Source: Begonia masoniana
Taxonomy: Eukaryota > Streptophyta > Magnoliopsida > Cucurbitales > Begoniaceae
DNA: 64,000 nt
Direction: 5' to 3'
Assembly: GCA_022432975.1 (NCBI GenBank)
Contig: CM039503.1
Span: 49,145,259-49,209,258 of the forward strand
Shown here one piece after another: positions 47,272 through 60,500 of the stretch. The position numbers were made by a program, and so were the translations under genes. Within the stretch, counting starts at the first letter, position 1; each line of letters begins with the position of its first letter. The notes beneath the pieces were generated by a model. That model had not been told where the DNA came from. It did not search any database and saw only the letters and a list, made by a program, of their open reading frames with translations.

Positions 47272-50071
47272 CTATTTCTTCTAGTCAGATTCGGATTTGT
47301 CAATGAAGCTCTACAGTCGGGAGATGGTTTAACTGTTTAAGAACCCGTAGCATGAAGAGATTTGTGATTTTGTATAATCTTGAAGTCATTTAAATTTCTG
47401 ATTTCTGTATACAGTGTTGATATAACTTGATAGATCTATTATGGATTGAAGTTCATTTTTTCTTCTATATGTATCTGAAAACTCATTTTATTGAGTTCTA
47501 CATAATTTTAGCGGCCCTGCCCTCAGATGGTTACAACCTATCCAAGTTCCCATCTTTGAAGCTAATATGCTTTGGAAACTCGACATGTAGGATTTTCTTT
47601 TAAAGATTTCTTATGGCACAAGAATAAATTATGACAGAAGATTTGGCAGGGATAACTTGTGTCGATATATGTGCAATGAGTAATGTTGTTAAAAATATTA
47701 TGTTTTTCTCCTGTAGACTTCAGCAATACAAGTTGGTTGAAATGAAGCTCCTTGCTCAGCAAAGGGATCTGCAGGTTGGCTTACTTTTTTTTGGTTGCTT
47801 GAATACTTGTGTTTGTCTGAGGAGTTTGTTGGGTAAAAATTGACTAACATTTAAGGAGGATTTTACTTAGATGTAGTTGGCCTTTTTGCTGGTTATGATA
47901 ATGTGCTTTATATAATGATGAGCATTCACCAAGAATCTGTTAAGGTTCAATCTAAAAACTTCAAGAATTTAAGAAAAATTGTGAGTATTATTCAATATAT
48001 GCCTCAATCACAGTTTCCAATCCCTTTTATGCATCTGTATTTAACGTTTTGTTAGCTGCCCAACATATAACTCTGATGTTAACGTGTGCGTTTTGCAGTA
48101 GTGTGGAATACACCCAAGCCTAGTGTAAAATAAATGTAATAATGTTACAAAAAGTATATAGCGACATCATATAAATTAGTAATGTCACAAAAAGTATATA
48201 GCGTCATCATATAAATATGTAGAAGCACCAGGGTTATTTTCAAGTGTTTGAGTTAGTACCTATGAAAAATCTATTTTTTAAACACATTGTCTTCATTAAT
48301 TTGGAAATGTTGAATGAAGTTTAGGAGTGGAAATTTAGATACAACATTTGAGGAAGCATCATAGTTATAAGCCTTTGGAATAAATGGGTTTTAAGGACAG
48401 AAATTCAAAGGAAAAAAAAACAGAGATGTTCCACATTCTTTCTTCCGTACAAGAGCTTATTCTTTTTTTCCTGCACTGTCACGGCTCTACTTCATACCTA
48501 GATAAACCAGTATCGAACTAGAGTCTTAATTGGAATGAGATAGCTTATTTTTATGCTGATTTTTCTTTTTCAGCTCTTTATAGTTTCTTCCTCCTAATTT
48601 GTGTGCACTTTGACCCAATCTTTACATGTATTGTCATACGTGATTGGTTACCTGTATGTATTTTTAATTTTATTCTATGTTTAATATGTTGCATCTAAAG
48701 TAATGTAATTTGTCACTTCTTCTCAGGCAAAGATTCCAGATATAGAAAAGTGTTTAGACATAGTTGCCACTTTACAAGCTAAGAAGGGTACTGGTGAGGT
48801 TCGTCTTTGTACTCTGTATATATTAAAAGAACCCTTTAATTGTTGAGAATATAGTACATCTGGTTGTTATATAATCCAATGAAAACATCGTTAATTTTTC
48901 GTCTTTCTAGATGAATGCAATGGTCGCCATAAAAGTAATTGTTATGTTGGTCCACAGTTTTAGACCGACTACCTCAAAGTTGATACGTTTTAAATCAGTG
49001 TCTTCTCTCCTAGCAATTATAATATTACTTCAGGATCTTTTATTTTAACAAATTTATAGGTTTACAATTACCAGAATTTTCTTAAAAATCACATTGTACA
49101 TCACAACTCTTGACTATTAAGATCAGGGATGTCTGAGTTTTATGTGATATGAATTGCTTCCTCAGGGTTCAGAAAATCAATTTGTTGGAAATCCATATCT
49201 TCGATGAGATATTGTATGTTCATATAATTATAATATGTTTTTATTGATTAAGTTTTAGTACTTGTAAATCACATAAGGTATTGTCAGGGTGCGAAGTTGA
49301 TAATGTAACTACTAATTTATTTGAGATAATGTTTTTGGTGCTCTTTCGGGAATTGTATGCTAATGATTTCGATCTATTTTTTTATATTATTATTGCAAAT
49401 TCACTTTAATCTCTGGTTACTGTTGATACAGCCTCTTGTTGCCGATTTTGAAGTTTCAGAAGGCATATATTCACAAGCTCAAATTGAAGATACCGACTCT
49501 GTTTGTTTATGGCTTGGAGCAAATGTCATGTTGGAGTATTCATGTGTAGAGGTCATACTTCTGTCTTTGTTCTCTTGTGGAAGCCAATATCTGTGTTGGA
49601 GCATTTGGAAGTTGCTCTTATTATTTTTGAAATTTTGATGCAGGCCAATGCTCTTTTACGGAAGAATTTAGATAATGCTAAAGCCAGTTTGGAAGTCCTA
49701 ATTGCGGATCTACAATTCTTGAGGGACCAGGTTACAATTACCCAGGTATAAGTTAATCTTTCAGCTGGCCATTTGATTAGTTCTAGTTACCTATGCGTGT
49801 CAATCTTACTAATATTTGCAAGAACCGACTTAAATGCTTTGGGATTTCAATAATACTGCAAAGATTAGTTGCATGACTTTCTTTCCATGATTTGAAGAAA
49901 TAAAATTCGTTCATTAGTGTAGACATTCTTGAGGCTATCTAGTTTTACCTGTTAATTATATTTCTGTATATGATAACAAATGGGCAGGTTACCATTGCTC
50001 GTGTGTACAACTGGGATGTACATCAGCGCAGGATTCGACAAGCTGAAGCTGCTGTTGTGAAAGATTCATGA
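47082..50071 (+). CDS. PFD3: Prefoldin subunit 3 (six exons)
   Basis: Exons 47082-47224, 47717-47774, 48727-48798, 49432-49551, 49644-49745 and 49988-50071, 579 nt, 192 residues. All introns are GT..AG and the joins keep frame (one interrupts an Arg codon, the rest fall between codons). Conserved order: [104 protein letters not shown] and [13 protein letters not shown]. This is the alpha-type prefoldin 3 (VBP1/GIM2) pattern: two helices joined by beta hairpins. The hexameric prefoldin captures nascent tubulin and actin and hands them to the CCT chaperonin in the cytosol. Length matches the family. Intron 1 holds a CT microsatellite (47231-47268). No defect seen, so it is probably functional. 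Confidence 0.97.
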
Positions 50072-53000
50072 TTTAAATATTTTATCGCAACACAGATTCA
50101 GAAATGGCAGAACAGTTTGTGGTTGACAGTATGGACCTGTTCTCTCTTTTACTTTATTGGATGAGTAGATTCGCTTTTGCTGTTGAAAATTGAATCATAG
50201 GTATTATGTTCACACCTCCACTTTCCTACCAGTTTGGAATCCTGTCAAAGCAATGGTATAAGGAACGTTCATTAAGATTGGTTTTCTGAAACTTTTAATG
50301 CTTCTTCTCTAATACCTTGTTTTCATTGCACTATCCGTATTTGGTTCGCACAAGCCTACATATGTGCTTCTTTTTAGAAATACGTATTGATGAGCTAATG
50401 ATGCCTCAATATGGTACCTGATTTAGATAAAGCTATGATTTTGAATTTTGATTTATGGTATTAGAATGTAATGGGGACTTAACTGTCGATCTGAAAGGAA
50501 TTTGTCGGTAAAGCTGGCCAATAATGGAGAGAGAAGTCGATCAAAGCTGTGGGTATGATGTCAGGTCTGTCTTAGCCTCGGTAGAAGAGTCTGCAGATGT
50601 AATGGGTTAGCAAAAATTATATAATTTTATAAGTATAGTTGTTTAGTCAACTAATGAAATTATTGGGAATTTGAAACAAGCAAGGTGGTTGTTTTCAAGA
50701 GCTTCTGTCTTTGACTCTGAATAAAGACTCTGAATCAGAAAGTAGGTAAGACTCCACTTATGGCTCTTATTAGTCAAAATAGTAGGTATTATCATCTCAA
50801 TGTTGGTGGGGACCCAAAACCGATGAGATTTCAATTTTTAAAGTTAGCTTAATGGTATATACTAAATAGTATGTTTGTCTGCACCTAGGAGAAATGAAAG
50901 TCATGTTATATTTTTTTAGATTTATAGTCATCTTTCTATTGGTTGGTACCTTGGAATGCATGCACTTATAGCTCTTGACTAGGCTTTGATTATGATTTCT
51001 CCACCTTCCTTTACACACTTCTAGTTTCTCGGGAGTGACTTGTATGGTTTTTATAAGCAACTTAGAGACCCAGTCAAAGTTAACCGAACCATGGTTACAA
51101 GAACCGAAAAAACGATCAGATCGGACCGTACCTATTCTTCGGGAAGACTATTGCCTCTTCGATGTTTTGACACTCTCTAAGTAGTCTTTTGTGTCCTTGA
51201 ATTATGACGTTTTTTCGAGTTTGGATGCGTTTGGTGGAGAATCCATTACCAACCGACCGAGAGTCTCAAGAAGATGCAACAAAACTTTGAATTGGATGTT
51301 GTCACGTAAGTTTCTCTCTAAAATTAGTATAATTAGGATATAATAAGGAATGGACGATAACAGAGAGATTAGCTGGTCATCTGAGAACGACAGAAAACGT
51401 GAAGTCGAAGCTTTTGTGGCCAAGCTTGTGTCTAACAAAAATGGAGGAACCTACAGTTGACTTGGCCAAGAGGGTCCATGTCATTAAATGTGGGGTTTTA
51501 TAATTTTTCCATTGTCGTGGTTTTGACGCCCTCTGATGGTCAGCTCAATAGAAGCCTCTCCTTTAGTGGTAAGATATTTCGAGTCTTAATAATTTATAAT
51601 TGCAACCCATACTTCAAGTTCAAGTAGCATGTGTGGATTGAGTATTCTTCGAGATTGGCCTCATAGGATCCAAGAGCTTTCGTCATATATTAACCTTTTC
51701 AATTGAATTTAGTGATATCAAAATGGAAAATCGCGATAAAAACCATCTTATTTTGCATAATTGTTCTTTAACTACTGCGAAATCGAAGAAAATGGTTGAC
51801 ATAACTCTCGAATCGAAGATGAATTTTCAAAAATAATTGTTTGATCAATGCACTTCATCAAGTTATTTGAGCTACTCCGTGGATTGGCCATTGTCATTGT
51901 CTATTTTTGATCATTTGTGTGGTTATAAAGCTTGTTAGCCACGGTGAGTTGGTGTCGTCGTAAATCATTTTATTACTCTAAAATATTTATCGACGTTTCA
52001 AATAATTATAGATGTAATTAATATAATAATTTAATTATTTATTATTTATTACGATAATTATAATAATAATTAATGTGAACAAGTACTTAAAGATAGTAAA
52101 ATAAAAGAGTAAAACTATAATTATTCTTTCATTTAATGCTCTCATTTTTCACGTAATGCAGAGGCGTAAATCCAGGTTGAATTGTCCTGGTCATGGTCGT
52201 GGATGTAGGGTAAATAAAGTAGTTTTGTCGATATTTCTAAAAACGCGTTTCACCAACACAAACTTTTAAAACATTTGTTTAGATTTTTCAGAGAATAATG
52301 TTGACTTTTACTCATCATGTGCTGCCAAAGATCTACATTCAGACTCGGTCAATATGAATATAATATTACAATTTTATGTCAGAATTTAATTTAACGAGTT
52401 GGGGTCTCAAAATAATTAATATATTCATACGATATTTATTAAAAAAAGATTAGGGTTAACTTTTAAATTCCGCAATCATCGCTGCTTGTTTGGTTTCATT
52501 GAACACACTTCCACGTACTATATTTCTATTCTTTTTCTATAAAGAAGAGTCAACGGGTTGGGTTTTATCTTCTAACCCTTTTTTTTTTTTATGTTTACCA
52601 AATTATGATTTTAGAACATCAACTAATTTTGATTCGAATGGTTTCTCGGGAGTCGGTCCAGGTTGGTCGAATTGACGAGAACATGCAGTGAATCTCTCCA
52701 AGTCATTTTTCTTTGAGCGAATTCGAATTGTCAACAACAAATATAGACGTAGTTCCGATGATCGGAGCGAATAATGGGCGCGTAATTTCTATGGTTCTTG
52801 ATTAAGTTACCCTAGTTTTAGAAAATTGTTATTGAACTAGGGCAGTAATATAAAAGTAGATTTAAAGATAGTTATGAAGTCATGGAGCAATAAGCATGAG
52901 TTCAGTACCAAAGAAGACTGCAGTCTGTACATGGAAAAGTAGGACTCTTAAATTAACGTTTCAATTAAACATCAAATCCAGGTCCAGTTGTCGTTAAAGA

Positions 53001-54860
53001 GATAAGTTGAATAGTCTAAAAGGTTTATCAATAATTAATTTCCTACCTAATCCCACACACATAGAAAGGAACATCTTTCTCTAATTCTATTGGGAAATAC
53101 ATTAAATTTAGGAATGAATTAAGTTAGTGGCAGTTTCCAAGATTCTCACAAGCTTGAAACTCCGTTTTACGACCTCCATTAATGTCTACTTTTTTCTACA
53201 AATAGAAACCCAACTATGATCGCCAAGAAGATCGAGAGTTTTGCTTAATACTTAGACATCTTTTATTATATTTTGAAACATTAATTTAATTTTTTAATAT
53301 TAATAAATAAAGGAGGGTTTTCATTTTGACCAAACTTTAGTATATTATAAGTATTTATTAATCATTTAATTTCATCGGGTGGAGGTTTTGAGAGGAAAGA
53401 CAAAGGTACTAAGCTCACAACTTCACCCATGTTCCTTCTATTAATTGAGTAATGCTTTTTATAATTACAAGGTAGAACAAAAATTAAAAAATAAAAATAT
53501 TCAAAGATTTGACCTAAGACCGCTGAGATGTGATCTGAAGTTGTTGAAAACCAGAAAAGGACATGTCGACCTTGTATAGCCCTGAAGATCAGCTCTAGAA
53601 AACCATGGTCAAACTTCTTTGTTTTAGTCGGTGACGCATGTCTTCTAGAGAGTCTCAAGAAGCTAGACGTATAGATTTCTCTATTTTTTTATGGTTTGAA
53701 CAGAACATTAGTCTTTGCATTCCAAACATTATTCGCATTGCGTGCCAAGTCAGCTTCCAGAATATAGAGATGTATTTGGATCTAAGAGTTTTGGACATTA
53801 AACCATTGTTAAGATATGATATAAATAATTAATATTAGAACATGCGCTACCGGGCAACATCTGGACAAGAAAAGCGCTATATGCCGGCGTGAATCTTTTG
53901 TTTACGTCGATCATTTTTTATTGTTGTTGAAAAAAATTGTCAAAAAATTAGAAAATGTTCACATATAAAGACTAATAGAAGAGATCAGCATTAAGGGTAG
54001 GAGATGTGTCAAGAAGGATAAATGATTAAGTTCACTTAAATACGAAAAAAAAATTATTTTCGAATAATGATAATTTTCATTATGGTATTAGAACATGTGA
54101 TGTCGGGTTTGAATATTTGTTTTGACATTTTAAACCTCATTTGAAAAAGTAATCTATGTATAAGGACAAATCAAAGACTAAGTAGTTGGATTTGATGATC
54201 TAAGATGTTGTTAGACATAGTTTAGTTCCATAAATTGCCTCGATTTGGTACAGCCCTGGCCTTACTAGGTCTTTCCATGTCACGAATCCTCTTGAAAAAG
54301 AAGGGTGTCTTTGGGAACATAGACACAAGTAGGGCATGGTTGTTCAACTCGTGTCGTAAGGTAAGGTGATGAGTTAAGCTCCGCAACTAGTGCAACCTTC
54401 GCGTTTAGTTGCCAAAACGTTTATAACTCATGCTAACTCGTGAAATCGAATTTCCGAGGAGGATATATAACGTGAGTATGAATAGGTTGAACCTAAAGTG
54501 CCTCTATTTTTGGGATTACTAAAAAAGAAAAGAGGGTTTAGCTAAATTCTATGAATTACAAATGGAAGCATTAGAAAGATGAAATGTAGTTTTAGTCAAG
54601 TGCTAAATCATTTATACGTAAAACACACGCCTGCTTCAAATAAATGTGAAAAGATAGCCCTCACCTTTTAGAGGATATTGCCATGCATTGCCAAAAGAGT
54701 AATTCTCTTGCGTTTCTATCTTTCCAAAAAGTAAATATAAATTAAATTAAATTAATTATTTTTAAAAATAAAAAAGAAAATTGATTGAAAGAAAAAGAAA
54801 GTATGAAAAGAAGTAATAAGAAAAACAAATTTGAGGAAGAGGGCGTGAAGAGGAAGCAAA
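50072..54860. other. Gene-free interval downstream of PFD3
   Basis: The 3' untranslated region of PFD3 is expected within the first ~200 bp. The rest is AT-rich with scattered short frames that match nothing I know. About 53930-54050 carries a member of the dispersed repeat seen at 43.9-44.2 kb. A GA run lies at about 54866-54884, just after this interval. Confidence 0.5.
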
Positions 54861-55247
54861 CCCTCGAGAGAGAGAGAGAGAGAGGAGAAGAATATACAAA
54901 AAACCGCGTAAAAGTGCACGTGCCCCGATCCCAGCAAATCTGTCCGTTGGATTGAACACGTCGGAAACACGATCTTGGAAAGGCGAATCGAGCTCTTACA
55001 CGTGTGGGGCCACGACCACTTATCGTAGCCGAAGCTGGTTTCACGTAAAAGAGTTGAATAATTTTAATTTAATTGCCCAAAGTTGGCTCCTAATGCCCAA
55101 ACATATCCCTGTATCCATGTCCATAAATCTTTATAATATATAGTTTATTTATTTATATTGGGTGACAATTTTAATTTTCAGTTCATTGTTTTATTAGAAA
55201 CCCATGTGTTTCTTTTAATGAAACCCTAATTTCATGCGTACATCCCT

Positions 55248-56361
55248 GTGTGTCACGACACAAAGTACAACATGTGTGTCACGACACAAAGTACAACATG
55301 TGTGTCACGACTTTAAGAAATTTTGTCTTCATCATCAGTACAAAATATAACATGTGTGTCACGACTTTAAGAAATTTTGTCTTCATCATCAGTACAAAAT
55401 ATAACATGTGTGTCACGACTTTAAGAAATTTTGTCTTCATCATCAGTACAAAATATAACATGTGTGTCACGACTTTAAGAAATTTTGTCTTCATCATCAG
55501 TACAAAATATAACATGTGTGTCACGACTTTAAGAAATTTTGTCTTCATCATCAGTACAAAATATAACATGTGTGTCACGACTTTAAGAAATTTTGTCTTC
55601 ATCATCAGTACAAAATATAACATGTGTGTCACGACACAAAGTACAACATGTGTGTCACGACACAAAGTACAACATGTGTGTCACGACACAAAGTACAACA
55701 TGTGTGTCACGACACAAAGTACAACATGTGTGTCACGACACAAAGTACAACATGTGTGTCACGACACAAAGTACAACATGTGTGTCACGACACAAAGTAC
55801 AACATGTGTGTCACGACTTTAAGAAATTTTGTCTTCATCATCAGTACAAAATATAACATGTGTGTCACGACTTTAAGAAATTTTGTCTTCATCATCAGTA
55901 CAAAATATAACATGTGTGTCACGACACAAAGTACAACATGTGTGTCACGACACAAAGTACAACATGTGTGTCACGACTTTAAGAAATTTTGTCTTCATCA
56001 TCAGTACAAAATATAACATGTGTGTCACGACTTTAAGAAATTTTGTCTTCATCATCAGTACAAAATATAACATGTGTGTCACGACTTTAAGAAATTTTGT
56101 CTTCATCATCAGTACAAAATATAACATGTGTGTCACGACTTTAAGAAATTTTGTCTTCATCATCAGTACAAAATATAACATGTGTGTCACGACTTTAAGA
56201 AATTTTGTCTTCATCATCAGTACAAAGTATAACATGTGTGTCACGATCACGACTTTAAGAAATTTTGTCTTCATCATCAGTACAAAATATAACATGTGTG
56301 TCACGACACAAAGTACAACATGTATGTCACGACTTTAAGAAATTTTGTGTTTCATCATCAG
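55248..56361. repeat. Two-module minisatellite upstream of WRKY48
   Basis: Modules share the head GTGTGTCACGAC and the tail ACAT. P is 26 bp (core ACAAAGTACA) and Q is 54 bp (core TTTAAGAAATTTTG, then CTTCATCATCAGTACAAAAT). Reading left to right: 2 P, 6 Q, 7 P, 2 Q, 2 P, 6 Q (the last with a 6 bp insertion), 1 P, then a degenerate partial Q. The modules are almost identical except at the right edge (AAAGTAT, GTATGTC). It ends about 710 bp before the WRKY start codon. Confidence 0.95.
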
Positions 56362-56679
56362 TTCGTTCTCGATTGTTAGTATGTATGAATAATTATTAGT
56401 AAAAATAGGGTTTTAATTTGATCGTAGTATAATTTACGTATTCAAGGTAAAGTACGACTTTCCCTTAAAAGAAGAGCATAACATTTACCATGTGTTATAT
56501 TTATTTAATTATCCGTGAAAGAAATAGAGTGAGATTGATATAATAGTGATAGAAATGTGAAAGGGCGAGTTGAGTCGAAAAGAGCGAGTTATGAAGCATT
56601 TACCTTGAAATGTGGGAAGGGATTTGGGGCGAGAAAAAGGAAAATTGGAAAGCAAGAAAAGAGAAGAGGGAGGAGTAAT

Positions 56680-56855
56680 CACGTGCAAACGAACACAAAC
56701 TTTTCATCACCACGTGTACAAGGCAGAAAGCGAGCGGCCCAGTCAAACCGGTTAGCCGGTCAAAAAGCCGCGTGGAGAACGGTCATTCTTGCGGCGGTCC
56801 TCTGCATTAATGCCGCCCACCGTCCCAGTCGACATTCTCCGTACGACTGGTCAAC
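56680..56855. promoter_or_regulatory. G-box and W-box cluster in WRKY48 promoter
   Basis: Two CACGTG G-boxes (56680-56685, 56711-56716) and three TTGAC-core W-boxes on the minus strand (56741-56746 TTGACT, 56759-56764 and 56849-56854 TTGACC) lie 220-390 bp upstream of the ATG. W-boxes are the binding sites of WRKY factors themselves, so auto- or cross-regulation is likely. G-boxes suggest bZIP/bHLH input. A CT-rich leader (56970-57001) follows. Confidence 0.6.
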
Positions 56856-57073
56856 CGCCAACTGCCGGTCTCTTTCATGGTGGGAAAACATCCCAACTCG
56901 AGCTGTTTTCCAAAATCCAAACCCCAAAAAAACCACATTCACACTCGTAGCGAATCAAAAAGCTCTCTCCCTCCCTCTGTCTCTCTCTCTCTCTCTCTCT
57001 CAACTTGTCATAAAAGTTCTTGGAGAAGAAGCTCCAAGTGAAGAATATGTGGGCTTGCTAAGAAATTCTATTT

Positions 57074-58231
57074 ATGGAGAAGAAAGAAGGGGCTAAACCC
57101 GAGAATTCCACCATGGCAAATTCTTCCGTCATATTCTCCGACGAGATTCCGGCCACTTTTGCTTTATCCGGCATCTTCGACATACCATGTGAGACCGAAA
57201 ATCGTTCCTTGGGCTTCGTCGATTTGTTGGGTATCCAAGATTACAGTCCATCCTTATTCGATGTCTTTTCGATGCCGCTGTTGGCACCGGAAGCTCTGCC
57301 TTCTCCGGCATCCACCGTCCCAGAGTCATCGGAAGTGTTGAATACTCCGACGACGCCTAACTCTTCTTCAATTTCTTCTTCCTCTAACGAAGCAGCTAAC
57401 AATGAACAGACCAAAGCTGGTGAAGAGGACGAGCAAGATCAAGATAAGACTAAGAAACAGTGAGCTTCTTTTCATTTTTTGGCAATATTGAATTATGAGA
57501 AAAAGGCATTATTAGATGTTCAACGTCTTCTTTCATGAAGTTTATGTTTATTTTCATAATTCTAATTTCAAAAAAGTGAAAACTGAAATATAGATTTGTA
57601 TTTGTTATGGGTTTTAGTTTGAAAACAAAAAAGAAGAACCAAAAAAGGCAAAGAGAGCCAAGATTTGCGTTTATGACGAAGAGCGAGGTCGATCATTTAG
57701 ACGACGGCTACAGATGGCGCAAATACGGCCAAAAAGCTGTAAAAAACAGTCCATATCCAAGGTACCATTTCAAACTCTTCGAAGCTTAAATTAGAGTACT
57801 CCAATCAATAAAATAAAATATGCAAATCAATGGTTGTTTGTAGGAGCTATTATCGATGCACCACAGCCGGGTGTGGAGTGAAGAAGCGGGTAGAGCGATC
57901 ATGCGACGACCCATCGATCGTCGTCACAACCTACGAAGGCCAACACACTCATCAGACACCAGTAACGGCGAGGGGAAGCATCGGAATCTCGCCGGAAATG
58001 GGAGGATTCAGCTCGCCATTTGCTGCTCAAATCAGCCAGCAAAACCCTCAACCCTACATGTACAACCCATTACCTTCTTTGAACATTAGCTCTACTTGTT
58101 TTAACCCTTCGTTTCCCACCTTTTCTCAAAACAAACTTGCTGGTTCGCCCTCTCCTTCTTTACTTAGAGACCACGGGCTTCTTCAGGATATCGTACCATT
58201 TCAGATGCGGAAGGACCCAAAAGAGGAATAA
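57074..58231 (+). CDS. WRKY48: WRKY transcription factor, group IIc, WRKY48 type (three exons)
   Basis: Exons 57074-57459, 57618-57761 and 57844-58231, 918 nt, 305 residues. The second intron splits the Arg codon after [15 protein letters not shown], the conserved WRKY intron position. The DNA-binding domain has WRKYGQK at residues 162-168 and a C-X4-C-X23-H-X-H zinc site (C182, C187, H211, H213). Outside the domain, [20 protein letters not shown] before it, a KKKNQKR basic stretch and the C-terminal [11 protein letters not shown] motif fit the WRKY48 branch rather than WRKY23, 28 or 57. Such factors bind W-boxes in the nucleus. Arabidopsis WRKY48 is pathogen- and stress-induced and acts as a repressor of basal defence. 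The start at 57074 (MEKKEG) follows family usage. An in-frame ATG at 57113 with good context (CACCATGGC) could give a form 13 residues shorter. Confidence 0.95.
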
Positions 58232-59499
58232 TATGATCAATGGTCCAGTTTTATCATCTTTCCCAGCTGGTATTTTATTTTTTCCACTGACTTATAATAC
58301 TGTTTATCTAATTTATAGAACAATCCGGCTACCGTTTCGCCATTTTCGTCTAGACTTGTAGGGTTCAATGTGAGAGCTACGTCCATAGTTGTCAGCTTCA
58401 CTGTGTGAACATGGTCATTATAACATTTTTAATACAAGTCTATGGAGGAACTAGCTACTTTTGGTACTTTGGCCTGTAATTTGAAGCTTTTTTTTGGTAC
58501 CAAGAGGTATTGGGTTATTGTATATTGTCTTTTTTTCTCGATCACTTCTTCTACCCATTTCTATTTTCTTCATAATCTTCTTCTCCTCTGCTTTTGTCAA
58601 ATGTTTAAACATGGCTGTAGTATATATCTAATAGACTATGAATGGCTTCTTTACGTCGATCTCTTATTAGGGTTAGGGTTTCCCTCATTTTTTTGGTCAA
58701 AATAGAAAAAAATTACAAAGGTGGGAACTTGGTCTCCTCGTTTTTTATGGTAACCTGTAAGTATAAATGTGAAATCGTAGAATGGCGGCAAAAAAAAAGA
58801 AACTTGTTGGAATTTGGGGGGGGTCATATATAGACTCTGCATTATTGAAATTGCATGAGGGTTGCATTGTGTTTGTTTACATGCTACTACCTAGTTGAGC
58901 AACACTGATTAGCCTTTTATCCTGTAATGTCTTTTCTTGCCTTATTCAGCTGTGGATTATTAATGGCCTGTGTTGATTTTTATGGTGATGATTGGCGAGG
59001 AAATGGTTTAACCATATTTGGTCGAAATAAAAGGCCAATAAACATATTGATCAAAGAATAGTGTTGTTAAGTTATTCCTTAATCATAAAAACAACCAATA
59101 ATACCAACAGTTGTGATTCATAAATTATTAAACATACTATTTATTTTGTTTGTTTTTGATGTTTGCTATGGATATGTCAGCTTTCGATGTGAAAGGGCAT
59201 GTCTTTGAAGACTAATTCAAATGAATAGTAGAGAATACGATGTGTGGATCAGTTAAGTAAAAAGGGTCGCGTATGGGTTAATTCTCTGGACAGATAGAAA
59301 ACTAGTCTCTTTAACAAGGCATTTGATCTGAGATTGGTAAGTGGTTTCCCGGTGTGACGAGGGAGCTCGATGAAATGGCTTACACATATGAATGCGGAGG
59401 AAGAGAAACAAATTGTGCGCAATTATGGCTCATATTTAGCGTTTAAAAATGATTTTGATAATATTTTCCTATATTAGTCTCGACTATTTGATATTTATA
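58232..59499. other. 3' flank of WRKY48 and intergenic DNA
   Basis: 3' untranslated region followed by AT-rich DNA. A short telomere-like stretch, TTAGGGTTAGGGTTT, lies at about 58667-58681; it is only two units. No further gene. Confidence 0.5.
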
Positions 59500-59860
59500 T
59501 GATTTTTCTACCTGCGAGACAGAGCAAGAAAGCGTCTCCCAGCCCACCTCTTCTCCCACCCTTACCGCCCGTCGCACGGCCTAAGCTCACCTTCTCCATG
59601 CCCAGCCCGGCACGTATATCAACACAGCCCACTTTCTCCGTTTTTAGCCCTGCCCAAATCGGAACCCAGCACCACCTATTCTCCTGCTGAGCCCAGCCGT
59701 TCTTGGTGACCCACCCACAGTCCACTCCGTCTTGGGGATCACAGCCCACCTGAATTCCAAGCAGACGCCTACATTACCCTTCTAACTAAGCCCACTTCGT
59801 CCTGACTCGGCCCAAAACTTCTCGCAGACCCAGCCCACCTTTATACCAAACTCAGCGATA
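59500..59860. other. C-rich block with recurring AGCCCA motifs
   Basis: An abrupt rise in C content on the plus strand, with AGCCCA/GGCCCA about a dozen times in 360 bp, inside AT-rich DNA. The overlapping frames (59495-59749 minus, 59499-59690 plus) are low-complexity and not recognisable. Origin unknown. Confidence 0.4.
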
Positions 59861-60278
59861 TAATGGACTATATAAACTGAAATCAAAATCCATAAACTAA
59901 GCGAGGTGGACTCAAAATTAAATTTCTGGCTTTCCCCTTTATTCACCTCTTTTTACTTTCTTTTTACAGCAGATTCCAACGATTACACGAGTTGATTTAA
60001 GATTGGATCAAAACTGATTTGAGAAACAAGAAGGAAGATAGAAGGTTTGTTTCATTGCGTTGAAGCAAAATGTTCAAAGCTGATGAACAGCTGAAGTCAA
60101 AGAAAAGAGGACAAGGAGAAGGAGATTACTCGGGTCATGTTCGACTACCTAGATCTTTCCAAGGTCTAACAATGGTGGATTTGAGGGATTTTGGTAAGAG
60201 AGAGGAGTATCTGAACAAATCAGTGACTCAAAATGAATACCACCAATGGAACAAATAGCTTTTTGAGGGGGGCTTAAG
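59861..60278. other. Short interval before the copia LTR
   Basis: A 62-codon plus-strand frame at 60070-60258 (starting MFKADEQLKSKKRG) resembles nothing I know. It has an ATG in fair context, but there is no other support. Confidence 0.3.
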
Positions 60279-60500
60279 ATGTGATAGAGAAAATGGAGGA
60301 AATTAAAGGAAGAAGAAGAAAAAAAAACTTGTAGAAATTGTATTCTATTTTCACCACGATTCATCAGTGTGTTGTTTGGCTTTTATAAGCCTGAGATTAC
60401 AAAATGGAAGAACACACAAAACGCACTCTAAGATTCTGTGTAACAGAATATTGAATCGGAACCGGTTCAAATACGGCTGACGGTTCATCATAGTTCAACA
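60279..60500 (-). mobile_element. Ty1/copia 3' LTR (minus strand)
   Basis: Just downstream of the copia pol remnant, a purine tract (GCGGGGAGA on the minus strand) is followed by TGTTGAACTATG, the expected polypurine tract and LTR start. A TTATAAAA box lies at about 60382-60389. The other end is either CTCTATCACA (60279) or TTTCTACA (60330). LTR length is therefore 171-222 bp. Confidence 0.55.

Noticed and set aside
55248..56361. Reading frames with MCVTT and NFVFIISTK repeats
   Set aside because: Both module types keep several frames open on both strands. No start context or conserved domain.
58667..58681. Telomere repeat or interstitial telomere
   Set aside because: Only about two TTTAGGG-like units, which is common by chance in AT-rich plant DNA.
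60070..60258. 62-codon plus-strand frame as a gene
   Set aside because: No recognisable domain, splice context or neighbour support. Left as an unassigned frame.
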